This document shows, piece by piece, positions 1 to 6,933 of a stretch of 6,946 bases of DNA; within the stretch, counting starts at the first letter, position 1, and each line of letters opens with the position of its first letter. The DNA lies in the NCBI GenBank assembly GCA_029935135.1, contig JAOZKX010000108.1, positions 1 to 6,946 of the forward strand. Reading direction: 5' to 3'. A model generated the notes under the pieces. That model was not told the origin of the DNA and searched no databases. It saw only the letters and a list, made by a program, of their open reading frames with translations. This DNA is from Desulfocapsa sp. (GTDB lineage Bacteria; Desulfobacterota; Desulfobulbia; Desulfobulbales; Desulfocapsaceae). The translations under genes were made by a program, and so were the position numbers.

Positions 1-54
1 TTTGGCAATAATAATCCAACGACCAAGGACTGGATCTTTTCTTAATTCAGGCAT
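1..54 (-). CDS. galT: Galactose-1-phosphate uridylyltransferase, N-terminal fragment (runs off window)
   Basis: Only the first 18 codons are inside the window, read leftward from an ATG whose complement is at 52-54. They translate to MPELRKDPVLGRWIIIAK, which I recognise as the very conserved start of bacterial GalT. GalT is the histidine-triad family enzyme that exchanges UMP between UDP-glucose and galactose-1-phosphate in the cytoplasmic Leloir pathway. The catalytic His-Pro-His motif lies beyond the edge and cannot be checked. An AAGG (complement of 61-64) lies 6 bases upstream of the ATG, with a further GAGGGG-like stretch at 66-71, supporting this start. It follows dksA in the same orientation after a 103-base gap, so it may be the last gene of the run or have its own promoter. 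Some relatives act on other sugar phosphates or as ADP-glucose phosphorylases, so the exact substrate is not certain. Confidence 0.8.
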   Translation of the reverse strand, partial: MPELRKDPVLGRWIIIAK

Positions 55-71
55 TCGGTGCCTTGCCCCTC

Positions 72-99
72 ATTATCTCATTTTTTGTCAGAATATCAA
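72..99 (-). promoter_or_regulatory. Possible sigma70-type promoter before galT
   Basis: On the minus strand, TTGATA (complement of 94-99) and GATAAT (complement of 72-77) are separated by 16 bases; each matches five of six consensus positions. Transcription would begin near base 65. That leaves a leader of only about 11 bases with the AAGG ribosome-binding site at its very 5' end, which weakens the call. The alternative is that galT is read through from dksA. Confidence 0.3.
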
Positions 100-113
100 C
101 AATCATATTTTCT

Positions 114-147
114 CTCACAAGGGTGAGCAATGCCAAACTCCACTCAC
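114..147. repeat. Three alternating CTCAC/GTGAG units between dksA and galT
   Basis: On the plus strand CTCAC occurs at 114-118, GTGAG at 123-127 and CTCAC at 143-147. The middle unit can pair with either neighbour: a tight hairpin with a 4-base loop, or a looser one with a 15-base loop. In the dksA transcript this gives two mutually exclusive hairpins just after the dksA stop codon. Neither is followed by a run of U, so I do not call a terminator. The arms are only 5 bases, so chance is a real alternative. Confidence 0.25.
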
Positions 148-157
148 TTCCGGATTA

Positions 158-520
158 CTATTTCCCTTGGGATTTCTCCTCAGTTTCCTGCCGTGTTTTG
201 CACTCTATACAAAGAGCGGTTACCGGTCGTGCTTCCAATCGTTTCTTTCCAATCAACTCTCCGCAATCATCACATTCACCATACTCACCATCTTCGATTC
301 GTTGCAGAGCTTCTTCTATTTTTTCCAGCAATTTCCGTTCACGATTTCGAATACGGAGTTCAAAGTTACGCTCAGATTCTGCTGATGCACGGTCATTAGG
401 ATCCGGAATATTTCCCTGTTGATCTGTGAGTCCAGAAAGTGTTTTTTCTGCCTCTTTCAACAATTCATCCCGTGTTTCCTCAAGCAATTCTTTGAATTTA
501 TCCTGTTCTTTCTGATCCAT
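158..520 (-). CDS. dksA: DksA/TraR-family RNA polymerase-binding transcription factor
   Basis: Encodes a 120-residue cytoplasmic protein of the DksA family, which enters the secondary channel of RNA polymerase and, with (p)ppGpp, alters initiation at ribosomal and amino-acid promoters. Residues 1-35 and 47-78 are charged helical stretches that fit the coiled-coil hairpin. The hairpin tip has the DxxDxA motif (D40, D43, A45) needed for activity in E. coli. Four cysteines (C83, C86, C104, C107) form the C4 zinc finger, followed by a short C-terminal helix. By alignment, K67, R98 and K108 match E. coli K98, R129 and K139, which contact ppGpp at site 2. The protein lacks about 31 N-terminal residues of the 151-residue E. 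coli form, as many short DksA proteins do. The start is supported by GAGG (complement of 526-529) 5 bases upstream. It lies 60 bases after moaC. A paralogue elsewhere cannot be excluded. Confidence 0.93.
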   Translation of the reverse strand: MDQKEQDKFKELLEETRDELLKEAEKTLSGLTDQQGNIPDPNDRASAESERNFELRIRNRERKLLEKIEEALQRIEDGEYGECDDCGELIGKKRLEARPVTALCIECKTRQETEEKSQGK

Positions 521-580
521 CTAATCCTCGCTTAAAATAGCTCTTTCAAATATTCTGATATAACTCAAAACAGCTTATCA

Positions 581-1075
581 TTAATTCCTGATATATGTAC
601 CACTTTTTCCACCTGTTTTCTTCTCCAGGCAGATTGAACCGATTTCCATTCCCTTATCAACTGCCTTACACATGTCATAGATGGTAAGTGCCGCTACAGA
701 GACAGCGGTCAAAGCCTCCATCTCTACTCCCGTTTTACCTGTGATCCCTACAGTTGCTATTATCTCAATCTGCATTTCCACATCATGATACTCAAAATCC
801 ACAGTTATCTTACTGATCAACAGTGGATGACAAAGAGGTATCAGAGCATCAACTTTTTTGGCAGCCATAATTCCAGCTACCCTAGCAATTCCCAAAACAT
901 CGCCTTTGACTATTGATCCGCTTTTCACTAGATCATAGGCCTCCTGCGACAAGGTAATCCGTCCACTTGCAGTGGCCACACGTTCTGTTTCATTTTTTTT
1001 GCCAACATCCACCATATGGGCGTTACCATCGGCATCAAAATGAGTAAACTCTTTATTTCCTGGTTGTTCAGCCAT
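581..1075 (-). CDS. moaC: Cyclic pyranopterin monophosphate synthase MoaC (molybdenum cofactor biosynthesis)
   Basis: A 164-residue cytoplasmic enzyme, close to the 161 residues of E. coli MoaC. With MoaA it makes cyclic pyranopterin monophosphate from GTP: MoaC converts the 3',8-cyclo-GTP product of MoaA. Family hallmarks are intact: HMVDV (20-24), KGDV (57-60), IPLCHPL (79-85), [10 protein letters not shown] (113-122) and IYDMCKA (132-138). K57, H83, E118, E120, D134 and K137 align, with a constant offset of 6, to E. coli K51, H77, E112, E114, D128 and K131, so catalysis should be retained. The ribosome-binding site is weak: the nearest AAGG (complement of 1094-1097) is 18 bases upstream of the ATG, so translation may depend on coupling to dnaJ, which ends 23 bases before. 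No other moa gene is in the window. Confidence 0.96.
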   Translation of the reverse strand: MAEQPGNKEFTHFDADGNAHMVDVGKKNETERVATASGRITLSQEAYDLVKSGSIVKGDVLGIARVAGIMAAKKVDALIPLCHPLLISKITVDFEYHDVEMQIEIIATVGITGKTGVEMEALTAVSVAALTIYDMCKAVDKGMEIGSICLEKKTGGKSGTYIRN

Positions 1076-1098
1076 AATTGATCTGTCAGTTAACCTTG

Positions 1099-2229
1099 TT
1101 AGTCATTGTCTTTTTTGCCAACAACTTCATGAAACAGTCTGGAAAAGAATCCTTCCTGTTCCTCATGCTGTCCATGCTCCTGACAAAGTTTGTCAAACTT
1201 TTGCAGAACTTTTTTCTGTTCATCACAGAGATTGGTCGGTGTTTTCACCTGTAACTGAACGATCATATTACCGCGGTGTCCTCCACGCAAACTAGGCACA
1301 CCTTGCTTTTTCAGGGTAAATCGATCACCAGACTGACTTCCATCGGGAACATTCAGATTTTTCTTTCCGTGGATAGTAGGCACATCCACTTTACACCCTA
1401 AAGCTGCCTGAACCATGGAGACAGGGTACTGGCAATAGATGGTCTCCCCTTCCCGTTTGAAGAACTCATGCTCCTGTACATGGATCACAACATAAAGGTC
1501 TCCGGAAGGCCCGCCTCTGCGTCCCCCCTCTCCTTCACCTCGTAAACGCATCTGGGCACCAGTGTCGACGCCTGCAGGTATTTTCAGAGAAACTTTTTTG
1601 GACTTTTGTACAAGTCCCTTTCCACCACAATCATTACACGGTTCTTTGACAACCTCTCCTTCCCCGTGACATTGCGGACAGGTAGAAGAGACCTGAAAGA
1701 AGCCCTGCGAACGAATCACCTGACCACGACCATGACAACTCGGACACACTTCACGCTTAAATCCTGGACGACACCCGGAACCCTCACAAGTCCAGCAGGT
1801 ATCATTCCTGTTTATATCCACCTCTTTGGATATACCATGCACGGCTTCCATAAAAGTGATTTCAATATCATAGCGAAGATCATTGCCAGACTGAGGCCCA
1901 CCACGACGGGTACGACTGCGCCCACCGCCCCCAAAAAGGTCTCCAAAGAGATCACCGAGGCCTGAAAACATATCGTCAGAGTTCCCCGGTCCCTGATACC
2001 CGGAATTCTTCAGTCCTTCATGGCCGTAAGTATCATAGAGCTGGCGTTTCTTTTCATCACTGAGGACCTCGTAAGCTTCCGTGCATTCTTTAAAGCAGGA
2101 TTCTGCATCCTTATCATCCGGATTTCTATCCGGATGATACTTCATGGCAAGTTTACGATAACTCTTTTTAATTGTCGTCCCATCTGCACTTTTCGATACA
2201 GAAAGGATCTCGTAATAATCTCTTTGCAT
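1099..2229 (-). CDS. dnaJ: Chaperone protein DnaJ (type I Hsp40)
   Basis: A 376-residue cytoplasmic co-chaperone, the same length as E. coli DnaJ. It delivers unfolded clients to DnaK and stimulates its ATPase. The J domain spans about residues 1-70 with the essential HPD tripeptide at 32-34. A Gly/Phe-rich segment follows (about 72-115, with repeated GLGDLFG-like units). Next come four CxxCxGxG zinc-binding repeats at C145/C148, C162/C165, C184/C187 and C198/C201. The two C-terminal beta-sandwich substrate domains run to about 330, then a tail. All three parts are present, so this is a true type I DnaJ, not a CbpA-like protein. It sits 13 bases after rpoZ and 23 before moaC, without dnaK or grpE beside it. 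Extra cysteines in the J domain (C45, C49) are a small oddity. The start is the first codon of the conserved DYYEIL block. Confidence 0.96.
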   Translation of the reverse strand: MQRDYYEILSVSKSADGTTIKKSYRKLAMKYHPDRNPDDKDAESCFKECTEAYEVLSDEKKRQLYDTYGHEGLKNSGYQGPGNSDDMFSGLGDLFGDLFGGGGRSRTRRGGPQSGNDLRYDIEITFMEAVHGISKEVDINRNDTCWTCEGSGCRPGFKREVCPSCHGRGQVIRSQGFFQVSSTCPQCHGEGEVVKEPCNDCGGKGLVQKSKKVSLKIPAGVDTGAQMRLRGEGEGGRRGGPSGDLYVVIHVQEHEFFKREGETIYCQYPVSMVQAALGCKVDVPTIHGKKNLNVPDGSQSGDRFTLKKQGVPSLRGGHRGNMIVQLQVKTPTNLCDEQKKVLQKFDKLCQEHGQHEEQEGFFSRLFHEVVGKKDND

Positions 2230-2242
2230 TTTTACTCGTTAA

Positions 2243-2515
2243 TCAGACAGTAGTCTCTTCATTTTCAGTGGACTCTGTCACATCTTCTTCCACATTTTCA
2301 TCCATGGCATTAGGTAAGCCCCAGATATTTTCAAAGCTCACTTCTTCAGCTGCAACTTCACGAAGGGTCATCACAACCTCTTGGTTTTTTCCTGCAACCA
2401 GATAGGGTTCGCCATGTCTGTGCTGTCGGATACGCTCCACAGCAAGATGGACGAGATCAAATCGTTTGTTATTGCCAACAGCCTGCAGACAATCTTCTAC
2501 TGTAATTCGTGCCAT
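2243..2515 (-). CDS. rpoZ: DNA-directed RNA polymerase omega subunit
   Basis: A 90-residue protein matching RpoZ, the small subunit that binds and stabilises beta-prime and forms part of ppGpp-binding site 1. It begins MARITVEDC, like E. coli MARVTVQDA. It keeps the core RFDLV (18-22), a basic helix with ERIRQ (27-31) and the TLREVA block (50-55). R3 and R52 occupy the same positions as the E. coli residues implicated in ppGpp response. Residues 71-90 form a strongly acidic tail (Glu, Asp, Thr), a common feature of the variable omega C terminus. AGAGG (complement of 2526-2530) lies 10 bases upstream of the ATG. It follows purA after 67 bases and precedes dnaJ by 13, so it is probably co-transcribed. 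In many bacteria rpoZ sits with gmk and spoT; the purA/dnaJ neighbourhood is different. Confidence 0.93.
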   Translation of the reverse strand: MARITVEDCLQAVGNNKRFDLVHLAVERIRQHRHGEPYLVAGKNQEVVMTLREVAAEEVSFENIWGLPNAMDENVEEDVTESTENEETTV

Positions 2516-2582
2516 ATTTCTATAACCTCTATTTATATCAAGTGATAAACTACTGTTTCGAAGGTTTCACCCTGGATATCTT

Positions 2583-3893
<1,311 letters not shown>

Positions 3894-3909
3894 TTACACT
3901 CTCACAAAA

Positions 3910-3926
3910 CATTGAGTCAGACAATG
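3910..3926. repeat. Inverted repeat CATTG-N7-CAATG in the purA leader
   Basis: A 17-base dyad with 5-base perfect arms (3910-3914 and 3922-3926) whose central GTCAGAC is itself nearly symmetric. It lies 29 bases upstream of the purA start codon and downstream of both candidate promoters. It could act as an operator or as a small RNA hairpin near the ribosome-binding site. It does not resemble the E. coli PurR operator. The short arms make chance possible. Confidence 0.3.
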
Positions 3927-3978
3927 ATTCGTCATATAAAACTGCCGCCGATATCATTTTCTCCAACTTACACACAAG

Positions 3979-4006
3979 ATTATTACAACAAACGGTGTAA
4001 TATCAA
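3979..4006 (-). promoter_or_regulatory. Second, weaker candidate promoter for purA
   Basis: On the minus strand, TTGATA (complement of 4001-4006) and AATAAT (complement of 3979-3984) are 16 bases apart, each with five of six consensus matches. The start would be near 3972, giving a leader of about 90 bases. The 7-base inverted repeat at 3981-4002 covers most of this promoter, so a protein bound there would be expected to block it. Confidence 0.35.
3981..4002. repeat. Perfect inverted repeat TATTACA-N8-TGTAATA
   Basis: Seven-base perfect arms at 3981-3987 and 3996-4002 flank an 8-base centre. It overlaps the weaker purA promoter and lies downstream of the stronger one. As DNA it has the size of a dimeric repressor operator. 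As RNA in the leader it forms a 7-bp, AU-rich hairpin that is not followed by a U tract, so it is not a terminator. I do not recognise the cognate regulator. Confidence 0.45.
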
Positions 4007-4043
4007 AATGCACCATTTCCAAACAGCAAGAAACAAACGCGTC

Positions 4044-4072
4044 AATATAGTCAGGTCACAGATGAAAGTCAA
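4044..4072 (-). promoter_or_regulatory. Main candidate sigma70-type promoter for the purA operon
   Basis: On the minus strand, TTGACT (complement of 4067-4072) and TATATT (complement of 4044-4049) are separated by the ideal 17 bases, each matching five of six positions. Transcription would start near 4037, giving purA a leader of about 155 bases. This is the best leftward promoter in the gap and probably drives purA, rpoZ and the genes behind them. Confidence 0.55.
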
Positions 4073-4080
4073 CTGATAGA

Positions 4081-4219
4081 AGGATCATTTGCATAGCAAT
4101 CCTCAACAAGCAGAAAGAAAAGAAGAAAGGTATACATTTCCACTCGCATTTGACCTGAATCAAGGATAATCCTACTATATGAACTAAATTGATTTACAGA
4201 TGCTATCAAAAACAATCCT
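4081..4219. repeat. Cluster of five AGGAT/ATCCT pentamers
   Basis: AGGAT occurs at 4081-4085 and 4163-4167; ATCCT occurs at 4099-4103, 4169-4173 and 4215-4219. The 4163-4173 pair makes a perfect 11-base palindrome with a single central A. The three ATCCT copies are all preceded by A (AATCCT), and the last two are followed by AC (AATCCTAC). A simple count gives about 0.3 copies expected by chance in this length on both strands. The palindrome falls in the spacer of the rightward promoter, so these may be binding sites for a regulator of the Fe-S gene. Confidence 0.35.
4150..4178 (+). promoter_or_regulatory. Candidate promoter for the 4Fe-4S membrane protein gene
   Basis: TTGACC (4150-4155, five of six) and TACTAT (4173-4178, four of six) are separated by 17 bases. 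Transcription would start near 4185, giving a leader of about 50 bases. The AGGAT-A-ATCCT palindrome (4163-4173) lies between the two hexamers and touches the first base of the -10, a position typical of a repressor site. Confidence 0.4.
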
Positions 4220-4234
4220 ACTCTTATATAAACC

Positions 4235-5227
4235 ATGCTACCAACAAAAATAATCAGCCGGTTTCGCCTGTTTTGCCAGTCCCTCTTTATGATTTTCTGC
4301 CTCTATACCGGCTGGCACTTCTATTTATTTTATTTATGGACACTTGACTGCAGCAGAGCGTTCACGCCACGCCCTCCTGCAGTAGAGGCATTTTTACCTC
4401 TTGGTGCACTAGTCAGCATAAAAAGGCTTTTATTGGGTGCCGAGTATGACACTATCCATCCGGCTGGACTGACGATATTTATTGCCGCACTTCTTATTTC
4501 CCTTCTTGCCCGTAAAGGATTTTGCGGTTGGATCTGTCCAGTGGGATTTGCTTCAAACCTTGCCGAACGCGTGCGAGCTAAAATGCACATCTCCTTTTCT
4601 CTTCCCATTTGGATCGACCTGCCCCTTCTCAGCTTTAAATATCTGCTTCTCGGTTTTTTTGCCTACCTTATTCTCTGGCAAATGGGACTGGATTCACTCA
4701 CCGCTTTTCATAACTCCCCCTACAATATGATTTCCGATGCCAAGATGCTCCATTTCTTTCTCCAGCCCTCTGTCCTTGCCGGATCCATCATGCTTTTTAT
4801 CATTCTTGTTTCTTTTATTATTAAAAACTTCTGGTGTCGCTATCTCTGTCCCTATGGTGCACTTCTCGGAATTCTAGCCCTCCTCAGTCCCTTTCAGATT
4901 AAACGCGACCCTGATACCTGCATTGACTGCAAACGATGCGACAATGTCTGTCCTGCATCCATTCGTATCACCAGGAGACAAACAGTATGGAACGCTGAAT
5001 GTATCGGCTGCCTGGAATGTTTACCGGTCTGTCCAGCCAAAGGCTGTCTGACTTTGGCTGGCCCTGGAAAGAAACAGGCCAACCCATTGCTCTTACCGGG
5101 TATTACCCTGGGAATTTTTTTTCTCTGCTACCTGCTTGCTTTAGCCAGCGGTCACTGGCACAGTACTGTTCCAGTAGCAATATTCCAGGAACTCTACCAG
5201 CAGATCAACTCCATTGGCCATCCTTGA
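4235..5227 (+). CDS. NapH-like polytopic membrane 4Fe-4S protein
   Basis: A 330-residue inner-membrane iron-sulfur protein, probably an electron-transfer component. Five hydrophobic segments (about 17-36, 75-92, 130-150, 179-197, 285-304) are visible. A CxxxCP motif (C97, C101) follows the second segment and another (C201, C205) follows the fourth, as in NapH/NosR/CcoG relatives. Two classical CxxCxxCxxxCP ferredoxin motifs follow (C229/C232/C235/C239 and C256/C259/C262/C266), enough for two 4Fe-4S clusters. Positive residues cluster around all the cysteines, so the clusters are predicted on the cytoplasmic side with the C-terminal tail outside. It is shorter than CcoG and lacks the FMN-binding domain of NosR; its electron donor and acceptor are unknown. 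There is no clear Shine-Dalgarno sequence. An in-frame TAA at 4229-4231 excludes a longer start, and the next Met is residue 19, inside the first membrane segment. tatBC follows after 91 bases. Confidence 0.88.
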   Translation: MLPTKIISRFRLFCQSLFMIFCLYTGWHFYLFYLWTLDCSRAFTPRPPAVEAFLPLGALVSIKRLLLGAEYDTIHPAGLTIFIAALLISLLARKGFCGWICPVGFASNLAERVRAKMHISFSLPIWIDLPLLSFKYLLLGFFAYLILWQMGLDSLTAFHNSPYNMISDAKMLHFFLQPSVLAGSIMLFIILVSFIIKNFWCRYLCPYGALLGILALLSPFQIKRDPDTCIDCKRCDNVCPASIRITRRQTVWNAECIGCLECLPVCPAKGCLTLAGPGKKQANPLLLPGITLGIFFLCYLLALASGHWHSTVPVAIFQELYQQINSIGHP

Positions 5228-5252
5228 CACCCTCTTGCAAATACCGTACATT
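5224..5252 (+). promoter_or_regulatory. Candidate tatBC promoter overlapping the upstream stop codon
   Basis: A perfect TTGACA at 5224-5229 contains the TGA stop codon of the Fe-S gene (5225-5227). After 17 bases comes TACATT (5247-5252, four of six). Transcription would start near 5259, giving tatB a leader of about 60 bases. A perfect TATAAT at 5264-5269 is also present but lacks a suitably spaced -35. Confidence 0.4.
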
Positions 5253-5318
5253 TGCCCAACAGATATAATGGTTATATATTAAGATGTGCTGCAGTTTTTT
5301 AGAAACGAGGTTATCTCC

Positions 5319-5765
5319 ATGTTTGGCATAGGTTTACCTGAATTTATTTTGATAATGGCTCTGGCCCTCATTGTGGTTGGTCCTGATAAACTCCCGGATC
5401 TAGCCAAATCTGTTGCCAAAGGAATCCTTGAGCTGAAAAAAACTGCCAACACCCTAAAAGAAAGCCTCAGTGAAGAGGGCAGTCCCCTGGCGGACCTGAA
5501 ACCAGAACTTGAAGAAGTTGCCCAATCATTAAAAGATCAGGTACTGAACAATGATGAAGAGGGCTGGAGTAGAGCAAAATCCGATAAAATCTACGATGGT
5601 ATAGAGCCAGTAGATAACAAATCAACAATCATAGATGTTGATGCGGAAGAACTCTCAGAAGAAGATAACGAGACCAACAAGGAATCTTCCGCCGACACCG
5701 AAACGCTAAGTCCAGAAGATCAGCATCTGGAAAAACTTCGAAAAACCGCCCAGGAATCGGAGTAA
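5319..5765 (+). CDS. tatB: Sec-independent protein translocase subunit TatB
   Basis: A 148-residue membrane protein of the twin-arginine translocase, which exports folded proteins using the proton gradient. TatB pairs with TatC to recognise RR signal peptides. The protein starts MFGIGLPE with the TatB-type glutamate E8. It has a single transmembrane helix (about 5-20), the GP hinge at 21-22 and an amphipathic helix (about 24-45, DLAKSVAKGILELKK). The long, highly acidic, probably disordered tail (about 50-148) also fits TatB better than TatA, which usually has a short tail and an FG hinge motif. I start at ATG 5319, not the in-frame GTG at 5286, because GAGG (5307-5310) is 8 bases upstream and the MFGIG start is typical. 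tatC follows after 8 bases. A dual-function TatA/B role cannot be ruled out, since no tatA is in the window. Confidence 0.9.
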   Translation: MFGIGLPEFILIMALALIVVGPDKLPDLAKSVAKGILELKKTANTLKESLSEEGSPLADLKPELEEVAQSLKDQVLNNDEEGWSRAKSDKIYDGIEPVDNKSTIIDVDAEELSEEDNETNKESSADTETLSPEDQHLEKLRKTAQESE

Positions 5766-5773
5766 CAAGTCCA

Positions 5774-6505
5774 GTGTCTGTTATAACAAGAAGCCTGGAA
5801 CAGTTTCGTCCCCATCACGAAGAACTGCGTCAACGCCTTATCCGGGTGTTTATTTCTCTCGTTGTCGCAACCGGGGTTACCTATATTTACTCGGAATCAA
5901 TCGCCCGCTTCTTTATGGTGCCGCTCTTTGATGCCAGCCCCTACCTGGATCATCTCGTCTACACCAATCTGCCCGAAGCCTTTCTCTCCTATCTTAAGCT
6001 CTCTTTACTGGTTGGAGTTGTCATCACTTTTCCCATTACTCTCTATCAGATCTGGATGTTTATTGCCCCGGGCTTAAAGGGGAATGAGAAAAAATTTGCA
6101 GTAACTGTGGTTTTCTGGGCAACACTGCTCTTTGGAGCAGGAGCAACCTTCGCATTTTTTGGAGTACTCCCTCGAATGCTCAGTTATTTTATGAGTTATG
6201 CCGGAGAACAACTTGAACCGCTTCCCAAATTCGGCAAATACCTCACCTTTGTGGCCCGAACAGTTCTGGCCTTCGGCCTTTCCTTTGAGATCCCATTCCT
6301 TATGGTAATGGCCGGAAAAGCCGGATTTGTCAAAGCACAATACTTTCGTGCAAAGCGTCTCTATTTTTACGCAGCTATTGTTTTTGTGGCCTTCCTCCTC
6401 ACAGCGGGAGACTTTATGGCCACAGCCCTCCTGGCAATTCCCCTTTTTGCCCTCTATGAAGCCGGAATATTTCTCACGGCGCTCTTTGGCAGGAAAAAGC
6501 AATAA
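5774..6505 (+). CDS. tatC: Sec-independent protein translocase subunit TatC
   Basis: A 243-residue inner-membrane protein, the twin-arginine signal receptor, with the usual six hydrophobic segments (about 24-42, 71-94, 109-132, 155-180, 196-211, 213-236). Conserved residues align with E. coli: E17 and R19 in HHEELRQRL (E. coli E15, R17), P50 (P48), E105 in the KGNEKK loop (E103), E172 in SFEIP (E170) and D213 (D211). The YQIWMFIAPGL block (91-101) is a family signature. One divergence is LLTAGD where E. coli has LLTPPD, so two prolines before the aspartate are replaced. It begins with GTG, with GGAG (5759-5762) 11 bases upstream and only 8 bases between it and tatB, indicating co-transcription. 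The final codon lies 11 bases from the convergent gene at 6517-6933. Confidence 0.96.
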   Translation: MSVITRSLEQFRPHHEELRQRLIRVFISLVVATGVTYIYSESIARFFMVPLFDASPYLDHLVYTNLPEAFLSYLKLSLLVGVVITFPITLYQIWMFIAPGLKGNEKKFAVTVVFWATLLFGAGATFAFFGVLPRMLSYFMSYAGEQLEPLPKFGKYLTFVARTVLAFGLSFEIPFLMVMAGKAGFVKAQYFRAKRLYFYAAIVFVAFLLTAGDFMATALLAIPLFALYEAGIFLTALFGRKKQ

Positions 6506-6507
6506 GC

Positions 6508-6532
6508 TGGATCATTTTAAAATCTGGATCCG
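6508..6532. terminator. Possible weak hairpin between convergent genes
   Basis: GGATC (6509-6513) can pair with GATCC (6527-6531), with one G-U pair outside. The loop holds the self-complementary ATTTTAAAAT (6514-6523), which also contains the stop codon of the leftward gene. For leftward transcription the hairpin is followed by a fairly T-rich stretch (TTATTGCTTTTT, ending near 6492). For rightward transcription no T tract follows. It is at best a weak terminator for the leftward gene. Confidence 0.25.
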
Positions 6533-6933
6533 CAGGAGTACATTAAGTTCGATTCCCTGTAATTATTGCTGTCTATATAGGTTCCAAGTATATCCCTAGA
6601 CCTGTTATGGAGTAAGACCGTAGTCTCTGAAACAGGCTCCCAGGTTCCGGTATAATAACGCATACCAAATTCATAAAACTCCACAGTACAGTCTGGTAAA
6701 ATTTTTCGCCCTACCTCTTCATAGCCAGTCATATTCTCGGTCCAGATTGAACACAACGCAACCGGATGATTTGCACAAGTAAATGTGGGCTCAGGTTCGG
6801 GTTCGGGGGCTGGAGGAACTCTCTTTATCATCGACGGAAGGAAAGCAGGCCAAGGGAAATCATCAGCAATTGCCGGACGTATAAAGACTACAGAGACAAA
6901 TAAGAGGAGAGCAATTTTTGTTATATTTTTCAT
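6517..6933 (-). CDS. Unrecognised small exported protein with four cysteines
   Basis: I do not recognise this 138-residue protein. It begins with a clear Sec signal peptide: basic MKNITK, a hydrophobic core (7-18) and an AIA site predicting cleavage after A23. There is no twin-arginine motif, so it is probably not a substrate of the neighbouring Tat genes, and no lipobox cysteine follows the core. The mature protein has a short aromatic/proline stretch (26-33), a PAPEPEPEP linker (41-49) and a folded-looking domain (50-138). That domain has four cysteines (C53, C61, C82, C134), enough for two disulfides in the periplasm, and many Tyr, Trp and Glu residues. AGGA (complement of 6940-6943) is 6 bases before the ATG, supporting the start. 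It is convergent with tatC and 11 bases from it. Its promoter lies outside the window. The real-gene call rests on the signal peptide, ribosome-binding site and tight fit with tatC. Confidence 0.75.
   Translation of the reverse strand: MKNITKIALLLFVSVVFIRPAIADDFPWPAFLPSMIKRVPPAPEPEPEPTFTCANHPVALCSIWTENMTGYEEVGRKILPDCTVEFYEFGMRYYTGTWEPVSETTVLLHNRSRDILGTYIDSNNYRESNLMYSCGSRF

Noticed and set aside
2..422. Several overlapping rightward open frames over dksA
   Set aside because: All are complements of dksA, whose zinc finger and DxxDxA motif fix the true frame, and of the galT start.
2516..2582. A separate promoter or terminator between purA and rpoZ
   Set aside because: TATAAA-like sequences are present but have no acceptable -35, and no stable hairpin with a U tract was found, so read-through from purA is the simpler reading.
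4081..4103. AGGA...TCCT hairpin with TTGC-ATA-GCAA core as an intrinsic terminator
   Set aside because: The stem needs a 4-base bulge, no U tract follows it on either strand, and it lies upstream of both divergent genes.
5264..5269. Perfect TATAAT as the main tatBC promoter
   Set aside because: There is no -35-like hexamer 16-18 bases upstream and no extended -10 TG, so the TTGACA/TACATT pair at 5224-5252 is preferred.
5286..5318. Upstream in-frame GTG that would add 11 residues to TatB
   Set aside because: TatB proteins usually begin right before the FGIG-type motif, and a GAGG at the right distance points to ATG 5319.
6074..6502. A 142-codon open frame on the minus strand inside tatC
   Set aside because: It is fully antisense to a well-supported tatC. 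Its predicted protein has no recognisable family and an odd Lys/Cys/Gly-rich composition typical of an antisense shadow.
6517..6933. The small exported protein as a Tat substrate because of its neighbours
   Set aside because: Its signal peptide lacks a twin-arginine motif and looks like an ordinary Sec signal; convergent placement is not evidence of function.
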